Below, in pieces: positions 37,601-46,072 of a DNA stretch of 64,000 bases. The notes under the pieces are model-generated. The model was not told where the DNA came from. It did no database searches and saw nothing but the letters and a program-made list of their open reading frames with translations. Position numbers and translations under genes: made by a program. Within the stretch, counting starts at the first letter, position 1, and each line of letters begins with the position of its first letter. Source of the DNA: Sodaliphilus pleomorphus. GTDB lineage: Bacteria; Bacteroidota; Bacteroidia; Bacteroidales; Muribaculaceae. The stretch lies in NCBI RefSeq assembly GCF_009676955.1, contig NZ_CP045696.1, positions 2,437,001 to 2,501,000 of the forward strand, given 5' to 3'.

Positions 37601-40186
37601 CTGCAATTTTGGATTGATTGGGTCGTTGTCGAGCTGGTTTTGCAATTTATCCATAGTGGTCTGCACTTCAGAGATATAGCCATCAAGATTTTTTGTTGCC
37701 TCATCGAAGTTGAGATTATCTTGGTTTGATTGTAGCAAATAGACTTTATACACTGCCTCGTTGTACATGTCTGAGATATTCTTCCAGGCATCAACATTTC
37801 CATCAGCTTCCTTAATGCGTATTTCTATTGGCTTGGCCTCATCTGCTGCCTGCGCTCTTGCCGCATTCATGGCATCGAGTTTTTGCTGCAATACCTCCAG
37901 TTGTGCTTTTTCTCGTTCAATTTGGTCGAGTACCATTTTCGACGCTGCTCCAGCGCCTTGTCCTGCGTTTTCTACGGCTCGCTGGATACGGGCATCTTTG
38001 TCAGCGATTGCAGCAGTTAAGCTCTCAACTTTTTTCTTTGTATCTTCGTAATCAGCATTGTCCATTGATTCGTTAAACTCCTTTTGCGCTTTTGCAGCAC
38101 CAAGAGCCGCCAACTCCTGCTGATTGTATTTTTCAGTAAGTTCTGGAGCAAGTTCCTTTAACTCGTTATATGCTTTCGCTTTCTCATACTCGGTGGCTGT
38201 TTCAGATTGAATTGTTCTGATTAACTCGCCCACCTTATCCTTATGCTCTTGGATTTTCTTGTTCTGCTCATCTATCGCCTCATTAGTCTCATGCACGGCA
38301 CGCTCGTGAACGCTCTCTGCGGTCACAAGCTGATAGACGGCATAAGTCACACCCACAATCACGGCAGCAATCCAAAAGATAGGACTGGCGAACATCGATG
38401 CGTTCCATGCATCCTGCGCACGTTTCAGAGCCATTTTGACTGAAGCCAGCACACCACCCGAGACAGCGTTTGCCCCCTCGGCTGTGGTTTCCATTGTTGT
38501 TGCAGTAGTTTCTGCAATCTTCGAAGCTGTTGCTGCTTGGTTTACTGCCACATTCTTTGTCCGTGTCGCTGCATTGAGATTTGCAGCCGCAGTGTTCTGC
38601 ATCATCGTGGCTGTATTCAACTCAATCTGCGCCGACTCTATTTCAGTCTGGACTCCACTTTCTCTTGCCGCAGCAACCCTCGCTTGCGCTGCAGCCACAA
38701 ACTCTTGGGCCACCACAAGTTCAGATTGAGCCGCAGCCTCTGCTGCTATTGCTGACTCGGCCTCCGTTGCCGCTGTCTCTGCTACCGCCATAATTTGTTG
38801 CTGACGTGCTGCTACCTCGTCACGCAATGAAGTTATCAGGACAGCTTGCTCTGCTGTTATCTGACCCTTAGTGACCATTTCCTGCAAGTCAACCTCAATC
38901 TTTGCCTGCTGGGTTGCCATCAGTTGGTCAAGGGCAACAATCTGCTCCTCGTAGCTTGCTGTCATTGCCGAGGTTTGCAAGGATTGAGCAGCGGCAGTTC
39001 CTGCAATAGATGCCTTATAAAGACCATAGGTGACTATTAAGCCTTCAAGTGCAGTAATGTATGGTTGCACCCAACCACTATCAAATCCTGCGTTGAGCGC
39101 ATCCGAGATTGACTTGCCGAAGCCAATCATTTCGTCACCGATTGGCTCTAAAGCCTTAAATAGATTGTTTTTGAGCAGCTGGGCTGAAGCACCTGCGGTA
39201 TCAGCCATCTTTTCGTATGCCGCCTCCGCTGCTCCTGCGCTATTCTGCATTTCAGCATAATCTTGCCGTGCGACCTGCGCATTTTTGCCAGTTAATCCCA
39301 GTACACCCTGCAATGCTTTCAGAGTTGACAAATCTTCCTTTAATGCCATGTTAGAGCCGGCTGACTTTTGCGCAACTTCGTCCATCGCATCAAGGAATGT
39401 TTTGCCTTCAAATGCCGCATCGCCCAAACTCTTAGTAGTGGCAGTGATAGAGTCACGCACTTGACGAATGGCTATTGAGGTCGGTGTTCCCGATTTTGTC
39501 AGAGTAGCAACAGCCGCCAGCACGTCCTCTATTGCAATACCATAGGTTGCTGCGATTGGAGCGACCTGCGCAATAGAGCGCCCAAGTTCGCCCATCGTGG
39601 TTTTACCAAGACGAACAGTTGTAAATAGCAGGTCATTAACATGAGCAGCCTCGCTCGCACTCATACTATATGAGTTGAGGATCGTGGTGATAGCGTCAGC
39701 CGTGGTGAATGTATCAGTAACACCACCGATAGCACCTTTGGCAGACTCCCGTAGCACGTTCAGTGCATCTGCACCATGATGGCCAGCAGACTCGATCTGA
39801 TACATCGCTTTTGCCGCCTCTGTTGCCCCAATAGGAATTTCAGTGGTCATATCAACCACCTTTGCCTTCCATTTACCAAGGTTTGCGGAAACATCTTGCG
39901 ACAGGGTGCTGACCTCTTTCATGGCTCGATTGAACTGCCCCATTTCGTCTATCAAACCCTTCAAGAAGCCACCACCTTCAAGCATGGCAGTTATACCAGC
40001 CATGCCCATTGCTATCTGTTTGATGCTACCAATAATGCTGTCTTTGGCTTGGCTGAACGTTCCACCAATGCCGCTTCCTGCACGCTCAATTGCAGCCACC
40101 GAACTTTGCACACCATTTTGCGCTCCTTGCAAACTGCGCAAGAAGTTGGAGTTATCACCACGTATGTCGAATTTTATTGAAGCCAT
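34604..40186 (-). CDS. Tail tape measure protein
   Basis: 1860 residues. Begins MASIKFDIRGDNSNFLRSLQ and has the phage tape-measure N-terminal domain (TFTTADAITTILNSYSMSA..., TKSGTPTSIAIRQVRDSI). Long coiled coils follow, with a hydrophobic segment near residue 605 (SPIFWIAAVIVGVTYAVY) and a glycine/isoleucine-rich segment in the last third (IISLIIGAILNLLDILK). It sets tail length and passes through the membrane during infection. Using the usual ~0.15 nm per residue, the tail would be near 280 nm, long for a siphovirus. Confidence 0.9.
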   Translation of the reverse strand: MASIKFDIRGDNSNFLRSLQGAQNGVQSSVAAIERAGSGIGGTFSQAKDSIIGSIKQIAMGMAGITAMLEGGGFLKGLIDEMGQFNRAMKEVSTLSQDVSANLGKWKAKVVDMTTEIPIGATEAAKAMYQIESAGHHGADALNVLRESAKGAIGGVTDTFTTADAITTILNSYSMSASEAAHVNDLLFTTVRLGKTTMGELGRSIAQVAPIAATYGIAIEDVLAAVATLTKSGTPTSIAIRQVRDSITATTKSLGDAAFEGKTFLDAMDEVAQKSAGSNMALKEDLSTLKALQGVLGLTGKNAQVARQDYAEMQNSAGAAEAAYEKMADTAGASAQLLKNNLFKALEPIGDEMIGFGKSISDALNAGFDSGWVQPYITALEGLIVTYGLYKASIAGTAAAQSLQTSAMTASYEEQIVALDQLMATQQAKIEVDLQEMVTKGQITAEQAVLITSLRDEVAARQQQIMAVAETAATEAESAIAAEAAAQSELVVAQEFVAAAQARVAAARESGVQTEIESAQIELNTATMMQNTAAANLNAATRTKNVAVNQAATASKIAETTATTMETTAEGANAVSGGVLASVKMALKRAQDAWNASMFASPIFWIAAVIVGVTYAVYQLVTAESVHERAVHETNEAIDEQNKKIQEHKDKVGELIRTIQSETATEYEKAKAYNELKELAPELTEKYNQQELAALGAAKAQKEFNESMDNADYEDTKKKVESLTAAIADKDARIQRAVENAGQGAGAASKMVLDQIEREKAQLEVLQQKLDAMNAARAQAADEAKPIEIRIKEADGNVDAWKNISDMYNEAVYKVYLLQSNQDNLNFDEATKNLDGYISEVQTTMDKLQNQLDNDPINPKLQLEVSEGQKVLNMLLNMRSQWIASGATFLPLYFQILTTGANDANKRLKNAQKNRENISSSDSGTSGANYQKSKAAARRRWKKAQKDLSRLENSPKSTVDQVNKARQQEKTAKSDYEGLGGDTTIKKNNSKSSVKKQAVYSRKQKIQDQQKFDELKRKQALEKKRNAKDLAYKTEQAEIDAMEDGTEKVLRQLDLDRKKKITEIDRYYEDLQQKKIDDARKLWETNPATKDKKFNESSVNSKLTDDEKKAKASQIKAAMLEYSRSVEEQSETDRQALADYLKEYGSYEEQKLALALEYSEKIRKANESGDVIEAAKMRQEQSHETASRKSDDLERQINYTTVFSEFGIIMRDEMDKTLGAMREFTKTDEFKSKSISDQQAFFQTMNEIQSKFGTSTWKDLDFAKLGQEIDAYQNALSARNEAERRAKETADAIIKAEQAWIDAQKEGNDEQKKATKAAYDRAVAENENAHNALNEANSDVANTQSQVADSAGKLKGQLDSVNNMLNAMTSGSLSSIWNAFVDLDKKLNGGQITKKISDTVAKMLGKAFEGKSDLISLIIGAILNLLDILKEQGIGGIVGGLIDAILEAVGGILKNILSGKFLEQIGRSLVDGVTSIFDAITFGGFSSWFSAKGNSKQVNRLVERLERSNEALQYAIDGLKDEIEKSGGDQATEYYERAYEAAKQQTDNDQTMLAAKMRYHAAHRSNEYYINKDLSENDYQRINEALYRKFGKQYNVRSAGDLWKLSSEELAEVSTLSDIWERIINGGKYDQTDYLNNYIEDYKELIELQDAWRQSITATSFDSVQSGLNNLLSSYETKASDVIESVEDMFRKAILRSIVQGQFAKKLEDWYKKFAEYMRDGLTEAEASELKAEYQGYYNEMQKLKEDAYDAIGIADADKYSQEATSKGFGAMNQDTAEQLNGRFTALQIAGENISTQVMFVVEYMAGMSVLTTARNQTLLEIRNMVFISNGFLEDIAKYTKIASLFGEKIDKIVEQTKNI

Positions 40187-40189
40187 CTA

Positions 40190-40903
40190 TTATTCCCAAT
40201 TCATTGATTTGATTCTTTCCCATGCTTCAGGAGACTCTGCCTTGATAACATCATGGTCAGTAGCGGTAATATGCGCCTTATGCATTTCGTCTTTCGTGAG
40301 GTACAACGTCTTAACGCTGTCCGCAATCATGAGTTGCAAGTTGACATAACTTATACCCCAAACAACGTAGTCAAGTGTCCAACCATAACGCTCGCAGGCA
40401 TAGTCGAGCAAACTGCCGTAGATACTCTTTCCGCCAAAGGTTACTGAACCAGTATCTTTCTTAACAGAGTTGGCTTTGCCATATCTCTCGCTCTCTTGCG
40501 CAATGCCAAGATGCTTCATGAAAATATGCGTTTTCTCGGCAGTCAGTAACAGAATGAGGATTGTTGCCAAATCTTCATCGTCAGCGTTATCGTTTAAGTA
40601 CTTGATTCTGTCCTCAACCAAATTATGGTCAAAGACTTCTTTCTTCGTCCGCATCGTGTGGTATGTAATCAGTCGGCAACAATCTTCTCGCTTTGTATGG
40701 ACGAGCCGAATGGCTTCAAGGTACGGATTTACCATAACGACATTCCTATTCACTTCAAGACTTTCCATGAGCCGCTGAAGCAAGTACATCTTGCCCAGTG
40801 TTACTGGGTATAAATAGAAATGCCGATTGCCAACGCTGAACCCTTGCGGGCGTTCTATGATGGCATCGGCAATATCCATGTCCAGATATTTCTCTTCGTC
40901 CAT
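40190..40903 (-). CDS. Tail assembly chaperone-like protein
   Basis: 237 residues from the ATG at 40903 (MDEEKYLDMDIADAII). Position between the tail tube and tape measure genes is where tail assembly chaperones lie; size and helical make-up fit. No programmed frameshift site was seen. The tRNA-Asn 3' end is 15 bp upstream. A longer frame exists upstream but crosses the tRNA. Confidence 0.5.
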   Translation of the reverse strand: MDEEKYLDMDIADAIIERPQGFSVGNRHFYLYPVTLGKMYLLQRLMESLEVNRNVVMVNPYLEAIRLVHTKREDCCRLITYHTMRTKKEVFDHNLVEDRIKYLNDNADDEDLATILILLLTAEKTHIFMKHLGIAQESERYGKANSVKKDTGSVTFGGKSIYGSLLDYACERYGWTLDYVVWGISYVNLQLMIADSVKTLYLTKDEMHKAHITATDHDVIKAESPEAWERIKSMNWE

Positions 40904-40918
40904 ATCAGTAAAATTTAG

Positions 40919-40992
40919 TGGCAAAGGTTGGATTCGCACCAACAACCTGCCGATTAACCACCGGCTGCTCTACATACTTGAGCTACCTCGCC
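40919..40992 (-). tRNA. tRNA-Asn-like (anticodon GTT), atypical
   Basis: 74 nt cloverleaf on the minus strand: acceptor GGCGAGG/CTTTGCC with two G-T pairs, D stem GCTC/GAGC, anticodon stem GCCGG/TCGGC, loop TGGTTAA giving GTT, T stem GTTGG/CCAAC, discriminator A. Departures from consensus: position 33 is G, not T; the T loop reads TGCGAAT (G55); the D loop lacks the GG pair. It sits between the tail tube and tail chaperone genes. An extra 7-bp hairpin (41014-41020 with 40998-41004) precedes it. Phage-borne; decoding activity is uncertain. Confidence 0.75.
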
Positions 40993-41054
40993 ATGTCGCT
41001 GTTCTCTCCTGCCGAACAGCAAAGGGGTGTCTTTCCACACGTCGGCTGAACGCT

Positions 41055-41549
41055 TTATGCTGCGATAGGGGTGCATGTAATGTCGGTGATTTCGTCACCT
41101 TCCTTTGTGACATTGATAGTACCCCACTTGACTGCGTTGCCCGAATCTGGTTTCAGCACATCGTGGGTGTAGGTCACACTTGCACCATCAGAAGCATTAT
41201 AGACTTCCTCGCAACTGACTGCACTGTTGTCAATCAAGCAGCCTGGAGCGGTGCTATCCTCTGGTACTACTGCAACAGCATGTCGGTGTGATACAACCCC
41301 ATCGACATCAGTGAAAGGCATTACGCGTTTTTTCATGCGACGAATGCCATATGCGAGAGCGTACTTGTTTGCCTTATACTTCACATCTTCGGCTTCACCA
41401 CCTTCGATGAGGGCTTCAAGTTTATCTCCCTTCTCCGTACTCAACTCGGTAGAATCTTCAATGGGCGTGGGGATTTTTAGCCACTTTGCGCCTTCGGTCT
41501 CCAGATCTTTGATGTAAATAGAGCATGTGCCCCAACTAATCTTTGACAT
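41055..41549 (-). CDS. Major tail (tube) protein
   Basis: 164 residues beginning MSKISWGTCSIYIKDLE, beta-rich, with the sequence KLEALIEGGEAEDVKYKANKYAL seen in many tail tube proteins. Lies after the tail terminator gene and before the chaperone and tape measure, the usual siphovirus order. Forms the tail tube through which DNA passes. Confidence 0.7.
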   Translation of the reverse strand: MSKISWGTCSIYIKDLETEGAKWLKIPTPIEDSTELSTEKGDKLEALIEGGEAEDVKYKANKYALAYGIRRMKKRVMPFTDVDGVVSHRHAVAVVPEDSTAPGCLIDNSAVSCEEVYNASDGASVTYTHDVLKPDSGNAVKWGTINVTKEGDEITDITCTPIAA

Positions 41550-41550
41550 T

Positions 41551-41961
41551 TTAATTATCGTTTATATGTTTATATAAAATTTTATTGTTAATAACGTGGT
41601 GCTGAATATCGTCAACGGCTATCACTCGTTGGGTGTCAATCTCAAATCGGAAATTCTCGCCACTGCCAGTTTCCAGCAGGTCAAAGGCAAGGCGGCAAAT
41701 TTCTCGGCAACGACCAACATTCATTTCGTTTTGAGTAGAGCCATTCTTGGTTATAGACAAGTCCTTCACGTAGATGTTCACGTTCACAAAGACTTCTTGA
41801 ATTTGCGCACTCTGATTACTGAGTATCGAAATCACGATGTCCTCCTTGTCGGAATTTTTGGGACGTATCGTTTTGCTCAACACACCAGTCACAGAGTTTG
41901 CCAACTCCGAGCCTTTTATGAACTGGAAAAGGTTGTCCTTAACCTCGATGTCGCTAATCAT
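41551..41961 (-). CDS. Tail completion/terminator-like protein
   Basis: 136 residues, beginning MISDIEVKDNLFQFIKGSEL. Between the HK97-gp10-like and tube genes, the place of the tail terminator. ATGA overlap with the upstream gene. Function assigned by position and size. Confidence 0.55.
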   Translation of the reverse strand: MISDIEVKDNLFQFIKGSELANSVTGVLSKTIRPKNSDKEDIVISILSNQSAQIQEVFVNVNIYVKDLSITKNGSTQNEMNVGRCREICRLAFDLLETGSGENFRFEIDTQRVIAVDDIQHHVINNKILYKHINDN

Positions 41962-42440
41962 AACTTAATCTTGTTAATCCTGTTAATCGCTTTGTCTTTC
42001 GCCTTGTTCAGATATTCGTCAACTTTGGTTCTTGCCCACGATTCTGTTGATGCTAACACATCCTTACTCTCTATGGCTTCCACAAACTCGGCATAATTCA
42101 TTCCAGCCACAACCACAAGTGCATAGACATTGGCATACTTGCTTGCCAGTTCGTTGACCATCTTCCGACCCTCGGAAGCGCCTTTGCCACCTTGCCGGAC
42201 AACAGCAAAGGTTGACTCAATATACTTCTTGCCGTAGTCATAGACAGCATAGCCAATCGAACTGCGCAGGTTGCCTGTATGGTCAATCCAACTATCTTCT
42301 GCCGATCTGTCTCGGATTCTCACAATGCACTGCTCACCGAGGTACGATAACGCTCTGTCAACCTCTTCCCTCATAATGTTGAGGGCAGTGTTAAAGAATG
42401 CGTTTATCGCTTGCTTGGGAGTTGTACACTGAATATCCAT
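41958..42440 (-). CDS. HK97 gp10-like head-tail protein
   Basis: 160 residues. HTGNLRSSIGYAVYDYGKKY and the helical start resemble HK97 gp10-like tail/neck proteins, which often carry 'tGnLrnSi'. The ATG overlaps the upstream stop as TAATG, and its stop overlaps the next start. Probably a neck or tail completion protein. Confidence 0.65.
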   Translation of the reverse strand: MDIQCTTPKQAINAFFNTALNIMREEVDRALSYLGEQCIVRIRDRSAEDSWIDHTGNLRSSIGYAVYDYGKKYIESTFAVVRQGGKGASEGRKMVNELASKYANVYALVVVAGMNYAEFVEAIESKDVLASTESWARTKVDEYLNKAKDKAINRINKIKL

Positions 42441-42763
42441 TACACCCAAATCTTACATTGCAGTTGGTATCGCTGAAACCCTTTTACTATAAACTCCGTC
42501 TGCAAATCGAAGTAGGTGACCACAATCTTGTCACCACGCTTGAACTTCCGGCTATTGGCAGGTAAATATATCGTGTAGGAATAACTCTCGGCAACCCCGT
42601 CCTCAAACTGAATTACGTTGGCAGAACCAGCAGGTTTCAAGTCACACTCGCAGTAGTCCACGAGTGTTCTCTCGCCCTCGTGCGGGTCGCCATTCTCATC
42701 CACATACCCATCAGTCATGAGCCAATAGGCGAGGCGGTGCGGTTTCATTTTGAGAACTCCCAT
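42440..42763 (-). CDS. Head-closure/head-tail adaptor-like protein
   Basis: 107 residues from the ATG overlapping the upstream stop (TAATG at 42765-42761). Beta-rich: 'PANSRKFKRGDKIVVTYFDLQTEFIVKGF'. In a siphovirus module this slot holds the head-closure protein. The upstream in-frame ATG at 42772 is less likely. Confidence 0.55.
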   Translation of the reverse strand: MGVLKMKPHRLAYWLMTDGYVDENGDPHEGERTLVDYCECDLKPAGSANVIQFEDGVAESYSYTIYLPANSRKFKRGDKIVVTYFDLQTEFIVKGFQRYQLQCKIWV

Positions 42764-43095
42764 TACAGACAATCTCCCACCATTACCATCGGTTCGCCAT
42801 CGTTCACCGCATCTTCACCGATAAGTCCGTAATAATGGTTTGCACGTGCGAGAATGCGGGTCTTATCTTTGTCAGTCAGTGAACCGATAGATTTGTCCGA
42901 CTCCGAGAAATTTATAGCCATAATCAGTGAGTAAAGACAATCAGCAAGCGCACCGATATAGGCTTCACTCTCTGCCACAGACTTCGTGAACGCAGCATCT
43001 TCAAGACCACGCTTGACCATGATGTTCTCTACAATGCCAACTGGCAGTGGATATAAAACTTCGTCGATTAACGCCTGCTGAATTGTCTTAGCCAT
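42763..43095 (-). CDS. Head-tail connector-like protein
   Basis: 110 residues, mostly helical (TIQQALIDEVLYPLPVGIVENIM). Directly after the capsid gene and before the adaptor, as for gp6-like head-tail connectors. Assigned from position, size and helical make-up. Confidence 0.55.
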   Translation of the reverse strand: MAKTIQQALIDEVLYPLPVGIVENIMVKRGLEDAAFTKSVAESEAYIGALADCLYSLIMAINFSESDKSIGSLTDKDKTRILARANHYYGLIGEDAVNDGEPMVMVGDCL

Positions 43096-43112
43096 AGCAG
43101 TAAGGAATAATG

Positions 43113-44423
43113 TTAGCCGTTAACCTTAGCGGATTCTGCGGCAGTCTTGAGAGCAGCCTCGTCCTCCTCACTCAACTCGTTAATCTTCTTGACGATTGTT
43201 GCGTCAGTGGCGTTCACTGCAATCGAAATGCCTTGTGCCTTCATAACCGCAATAAGCGCAGACTTGGTGTACTTCGCACCCCAAATGGTCACATATTGGT
43301 CAGTGGAATCGGCCGCCTCGGCAGTCTCATTCACTTCCTCGCTTGCATTAAGGTCAAGCACATAAAGCTGATCTACGTCCTCGATAATCGGTGCGGCAAG
43401 GCACTGGCCAGTGGTCTTTTCAACCAGCGAAGGCTCGTTCATCGAATACTCCGAAATCAGCTTGAAATCGTCAATCAGATTGTAGTTCACTCCGTTCACT
43501 CGGTTGCGGTCCTCGGCAAGTCGACCATAGACAAACTCACCGACCTGCTCATTGCAGACGAAGATAACTCGGTTCGGATTCCAAGGTTTAACATTGGTGG
43601 GAGTGCCATTTTTCTCGAACTTGACCGTGCGGTTAATGACTTGGAACGTGATACCAAACTCATCTTCCATCGCTTGGTCAAACTTGTTCGTGCTGGGAAT
43701 TGGCAGGACACTCTCATCGGTGTAAACTCTATCTTCCATGTCAGCCACAAGTTCACGTGCCTCACGGGTCTTGCGCAGAGCATCGTAGGTTGACTTGGCA
43801 ATCCACACCTTGATAATCGTATTTTGGTCCTCCTCGGCTTTCTCAAAGACACGGCGGAAATCACTGATTGTGACCACTCCCTTGTCGGCAGTGCCAAACG
43901 TGTTCTCGTCAAGATAGCCGTACTTCAAGCGCATCAGTTGGTCGGGGTGGTCAACATCGGGCATTGCCACGAAACCATTGCTGAAGCCATAGAGGAACGC
44001 ATACTCCATCAACTCATCGAGACCAGCATCGCAGGAAATTGCATTGTCAGCAAGAATGCGGGCGATACGCTGTGCGTTGCCACCTTGCGCTTCCATTACC
44101 TGCAACTCGGTAATCTCACTCTCAATAAGGACACGGGCGATACCGGACTTCGGCAGCTTGCCGTTACCTGTGTGCACCGTCGGGCGAGACTTCAAAGGCA
44201 GGGGTGAATCCATTGCCACGAAGTCTGCGGCTACATACTGCGAATTGACCGAAGCACTCTCCCACTTGTTGTCAGCCGAGAATGTCTTTTTCAGAATTGC
44301 TGTATCCTTGTGGAGATACGTCAGCTGATTGCCTCGCTTGTCGTTGATTTTCTCAACGAGCGTGGAAAGTAGTGGGAAGAAGCGGTCAAGATACTTCTTG
44401 AATAAAGACGATACCTTTTGCAT
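43113..44423 (-). CDS. Major capsid protein
   Basis: 436 residues. Begins MQKVSSLFKKYLDRFF; then a long region with NLIDDFKLISEYSMNEPS near the end of the core, followed by a C-terminal extension (about 375-436) rich in Glu, Ala and Lys that looks like a separate lattice or DNA-contact domain. Preceded by a decoration-like protein and a scaffold-like protein, the usual head order, which supports the call. The family is like the E-type major capsid proteins. Confidence 0.75.
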   Translation of the reverse strand: MQKVSSLFKKYLDRFFPLLSTLVEKINDKRGNQLTYLHKDTAILKKTFSADNKWESASVNSQYVAADFVAMDSPLPLKSRPTVHTGNGKLPKSGIARVLIESEITELQVMEAQGGNAQRIARILADNAISCDAGLDELMEYAFLYGFSNGFVAMPDVDHPDQLMRLKYGYLDENTFGTADKGVVTISDFRRVFEKAEEDQNTIIKVWIAKSTYDALRKTREARELVADMEDRVYTDESVLPIPSTNKFDQAMEDEFGITFQVINRTVKFEKNGTPTNVKPWNPNRVIFVCNEQVGEFVYGRLAEDRNRVNGVNYNLIDDFKLISEYSMNEPSLVEKTTGQCLAAPIIEDVDQLYVLDLNASEEVNETAEAADSTDQYVTIWGAKYTKSALIAVMKAQGISIAVNATDATIVKKINELSEEDEAALKTAAESAKVNG

Positions 44424-44436
44424 AACTTCTTACATT

Positions 44437-44826
44437 TTAATCGTGAGTAAACTTCAACTCGGGGAGAGCCGACTTCAATGCCGTGAGCATTTCAGCGGTC
44501 AGAGGATACGGACTTGCCACATCGTTGACCTCTCCCTCGTACATCACACCAACAAGCGGTTCGCTCGCAGCGACCGTCGACTTGGCGACACCCTCGTAAA
44601 CGTAGCCTTTGGGCAGTGTGCCGTATGCGCCATCAGTGACAGGCATAGGCTTGCTGACCTCGTTGGTCTCGTCACGAATAATGAGTTGACCCTTGCGGAT
44701 AAACTCCTCGGTGTAGCCAGCCACTTCAAGCATACGGCCACCGATAACGGACTTGCCGTACACACGAATGACGATTGGGTCATTCTTAAACCCAAACGAC
44801 TCTTGAACACCTACATCGTGTATCAT
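44437..44826 (-). CDS. Head decoration-like protein
   Basis: 129 residues. Between the scaffold-like and capsid genes, with a beta-rich sequence including 'GTLPKGYVYEGVAKSTVAASEPLVGVMYEGEVN', as in lambda gpD-like stabilisers. Probably covers the capsid surface; call by context. Confidence 0.55.
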   Translation of the reverse strand: MIHDVGVQESFGFKNDPIVIRVYGKSVIGGRMLEVAGYTEEFIRKGQLIIRDETNEVSKPMPVTDGAYGTLPKGYVYEGVAKSTVAASEPLVGVMYEGEVNDVASPYPLTAEMLTALKSALPELKFTHD

Positions 44827-44850
44827 TTTGTTCTTCTTTTAGATTGCGAT

Positions 44851-45552
44851 TTAGAACTCTTTCGCCAACTTGTCGAGTTCATCATCAGACATTAGTTCAA
44901 CTTCTTTCTCTTTGTCGGCCTTTGCTCCCTTTGCAGGCGGCACAGAACCGAGCTTACTCAAACCATCGTTGGCTCGCTCTTGGTTGAGTTCATCAAGGTC
45001 AGACTGCACTTCCTCGAGATATTCCTCAAACTCCTCATCGTTCTCGAATTTCATTCGGGCAAAGGCTTTCATGGTGCGCTTACCGAACGACCCTGTGTTC
45101 TCCAGCAACTTCTGCAACTTGGACTGGCGCTTGTCCGTGGTTTTCTCGCCCTCAATCTTGTCAAGGCGGTCAAAGAGTCGCTGCGCCCACGCTGGGGTCT
45201 CATCATCGGTAGTTGTCTGTGCCTTGCTCCCTTTCTTCGGACTTGACTTGAACGGTTTTGTGGCAAGTGCATTTTCATCATCGCCATCGTCGCTATCATT
45301 GTCCTCGACAGGGTGAGCATCCTTATATGCTTGGATTGCTCGACTTGCAGCCGACTGGCTGACTTTAAGGAAAGGAAGAACCGCGTCCACCGCTGTTTCG
45401 ATAGCTGCGTTTACGTCCTCATCCGAGGCATCTTCTGCGAGTTCGAGATTATCGGACACTGCGTCTGCGATACTCTCTAACTCCTTTTTGTTGAAACCGA
45501 ACGCCTTCGCTTTCGTTTTCAATGATTTCAAGATTAACTGCTTCTTGTTCAT
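44851..45552 (-). CDS. Scaffolding-like protein
   Basis: 233 residues from the ATG at 45552 (MNKKQLILKSLKTKA); a longer upstream frame runs into the leader and looks unreal. Highly charged, with low-complexity acidic stretches (DNDSDDGDDE) and predicted coiled coil, ending in ELMSDDELDKLAKEF. This composition, placed before the decoration and capsid genes, is typical of scaffolds. It is the first gene after promoter 45687-45716 and starts the late head-tail operon. Confidence 0.6.
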   Translation of the reverse strand: MNKKQLILKSLKTKAKAFGFNKKELESIADAVSDNLELAEDASDEDVNAAIETAVDAVLPFLKVSQSAASRAIQAYKDAHPVEDNDSDDGDDENALATKPFKSSPKKGSKAQTTTDDETPAWAQRLFDRLDKIEGEKTTDKRQSKLQKLLENTGSFGKRTMKAFARMKFENDEEFEEYLEEVQSDLDELNQERANDGLSKLGSVPPAKGAKADKEKEVELMSDDELDKLAKEF

Positions 45553-45686
45553 TACTCTTGCTTTAATAGTTAAAAATTGGTCTACCGTGCGCCTTGACGC
45601 AAGCAGACCAACGAAACCCATTAAGAGCAATGAGCAGGTAATTTCGTCCAGTGCTGGTTGCGTGCGGCTTCACACGCTTACGTCCG

Positions 45687-45718
45687 TAAAGGTAATTAAA
45701 ATATTTGAAATTCAAACA
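45687..45718 (-). promoter_or_regulatory. Phage promoter with operator for the head-tail operon
   Basis: Minus strand -33 TTTG at 45716-45713 and -7-like TACCTTTA at 45694-45687 with an 18-bp spacer. A 17-bp partial palindrome covers the -33 region (45702-45718; plus strand TATTTGAAATTCAAACA). The leader to the scaffold gene is about 130 nt. Confidence 0.6.
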
Positions 45719-45727
45719 TATTTCCTA

Positions 45728-45764
45728 AAAAAATTGGTGGTACAAGAAAAAGTCTTATACCACC
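45728..45764 (-). terminator. Rho-independent terminator after the accessory genes
   Basis: On the minus strand a 12-bp hairpin (45764-45753 with 45747-45736, one G-U pair) is followed by a run of T. It separates the BRO operon from the head-tail operon. Confidence 0.85.
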
Positions 45765-45811
45765 ATCAAAATCTTTCCAGTTCTTTCCAATTCTTTCAAG
45801 ACTGGAAACAA

Positions 45812-46072
45812 TTACTCTCCTGCAATTATCGGGAATGGATATTTGCCATTTTCTGCCAGTTCGTCAATCAGTTCCTTGTACCCACGCAGTGCAATCAGCA
45901 CGTCAAATGCTTCTTCTTCATTGCAACGTTGCGCTTGTCTGATTGTCTCAATCGCCTCAGAGAAAGCGTCACACAGAAACTCCTTCATGTCCTTGTAGCC
46001 TTTCTCATCACTCAACTGCTTAATGATTTTTGTAAGCAGTGGATATTTTGACAATTCGAGCGTTTCCATCAT
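45812..46072 (-). CDS. Small phage accessory protein
   Basis: 86 residues, all-helical in appearance, beginning METLELSKYPLLTKIIKQLSDEKG, with many Glu. Start overlaps the BRO stop by 4 bp (ATGA), so it is coupled to BRO. A strong terminator follows at 45728-45764. No family recognised. Confidence 0.6.
   Translation of the reverse strand: MMETLELSKYPLLTKIIKQLSDEKGYKDMKEFLCDAFSEAIETIRQAQRCNEEEAFDVLIALRGYKELIDELAENGKYPFPIIAGE

Noticed and set aside
45618..45634. AAGAGCAATG on the plus strand as a start-site motif
   Set aside because: It opens a frame of only three codons and lies in the leader of a minus-strand gene; taken as chance.
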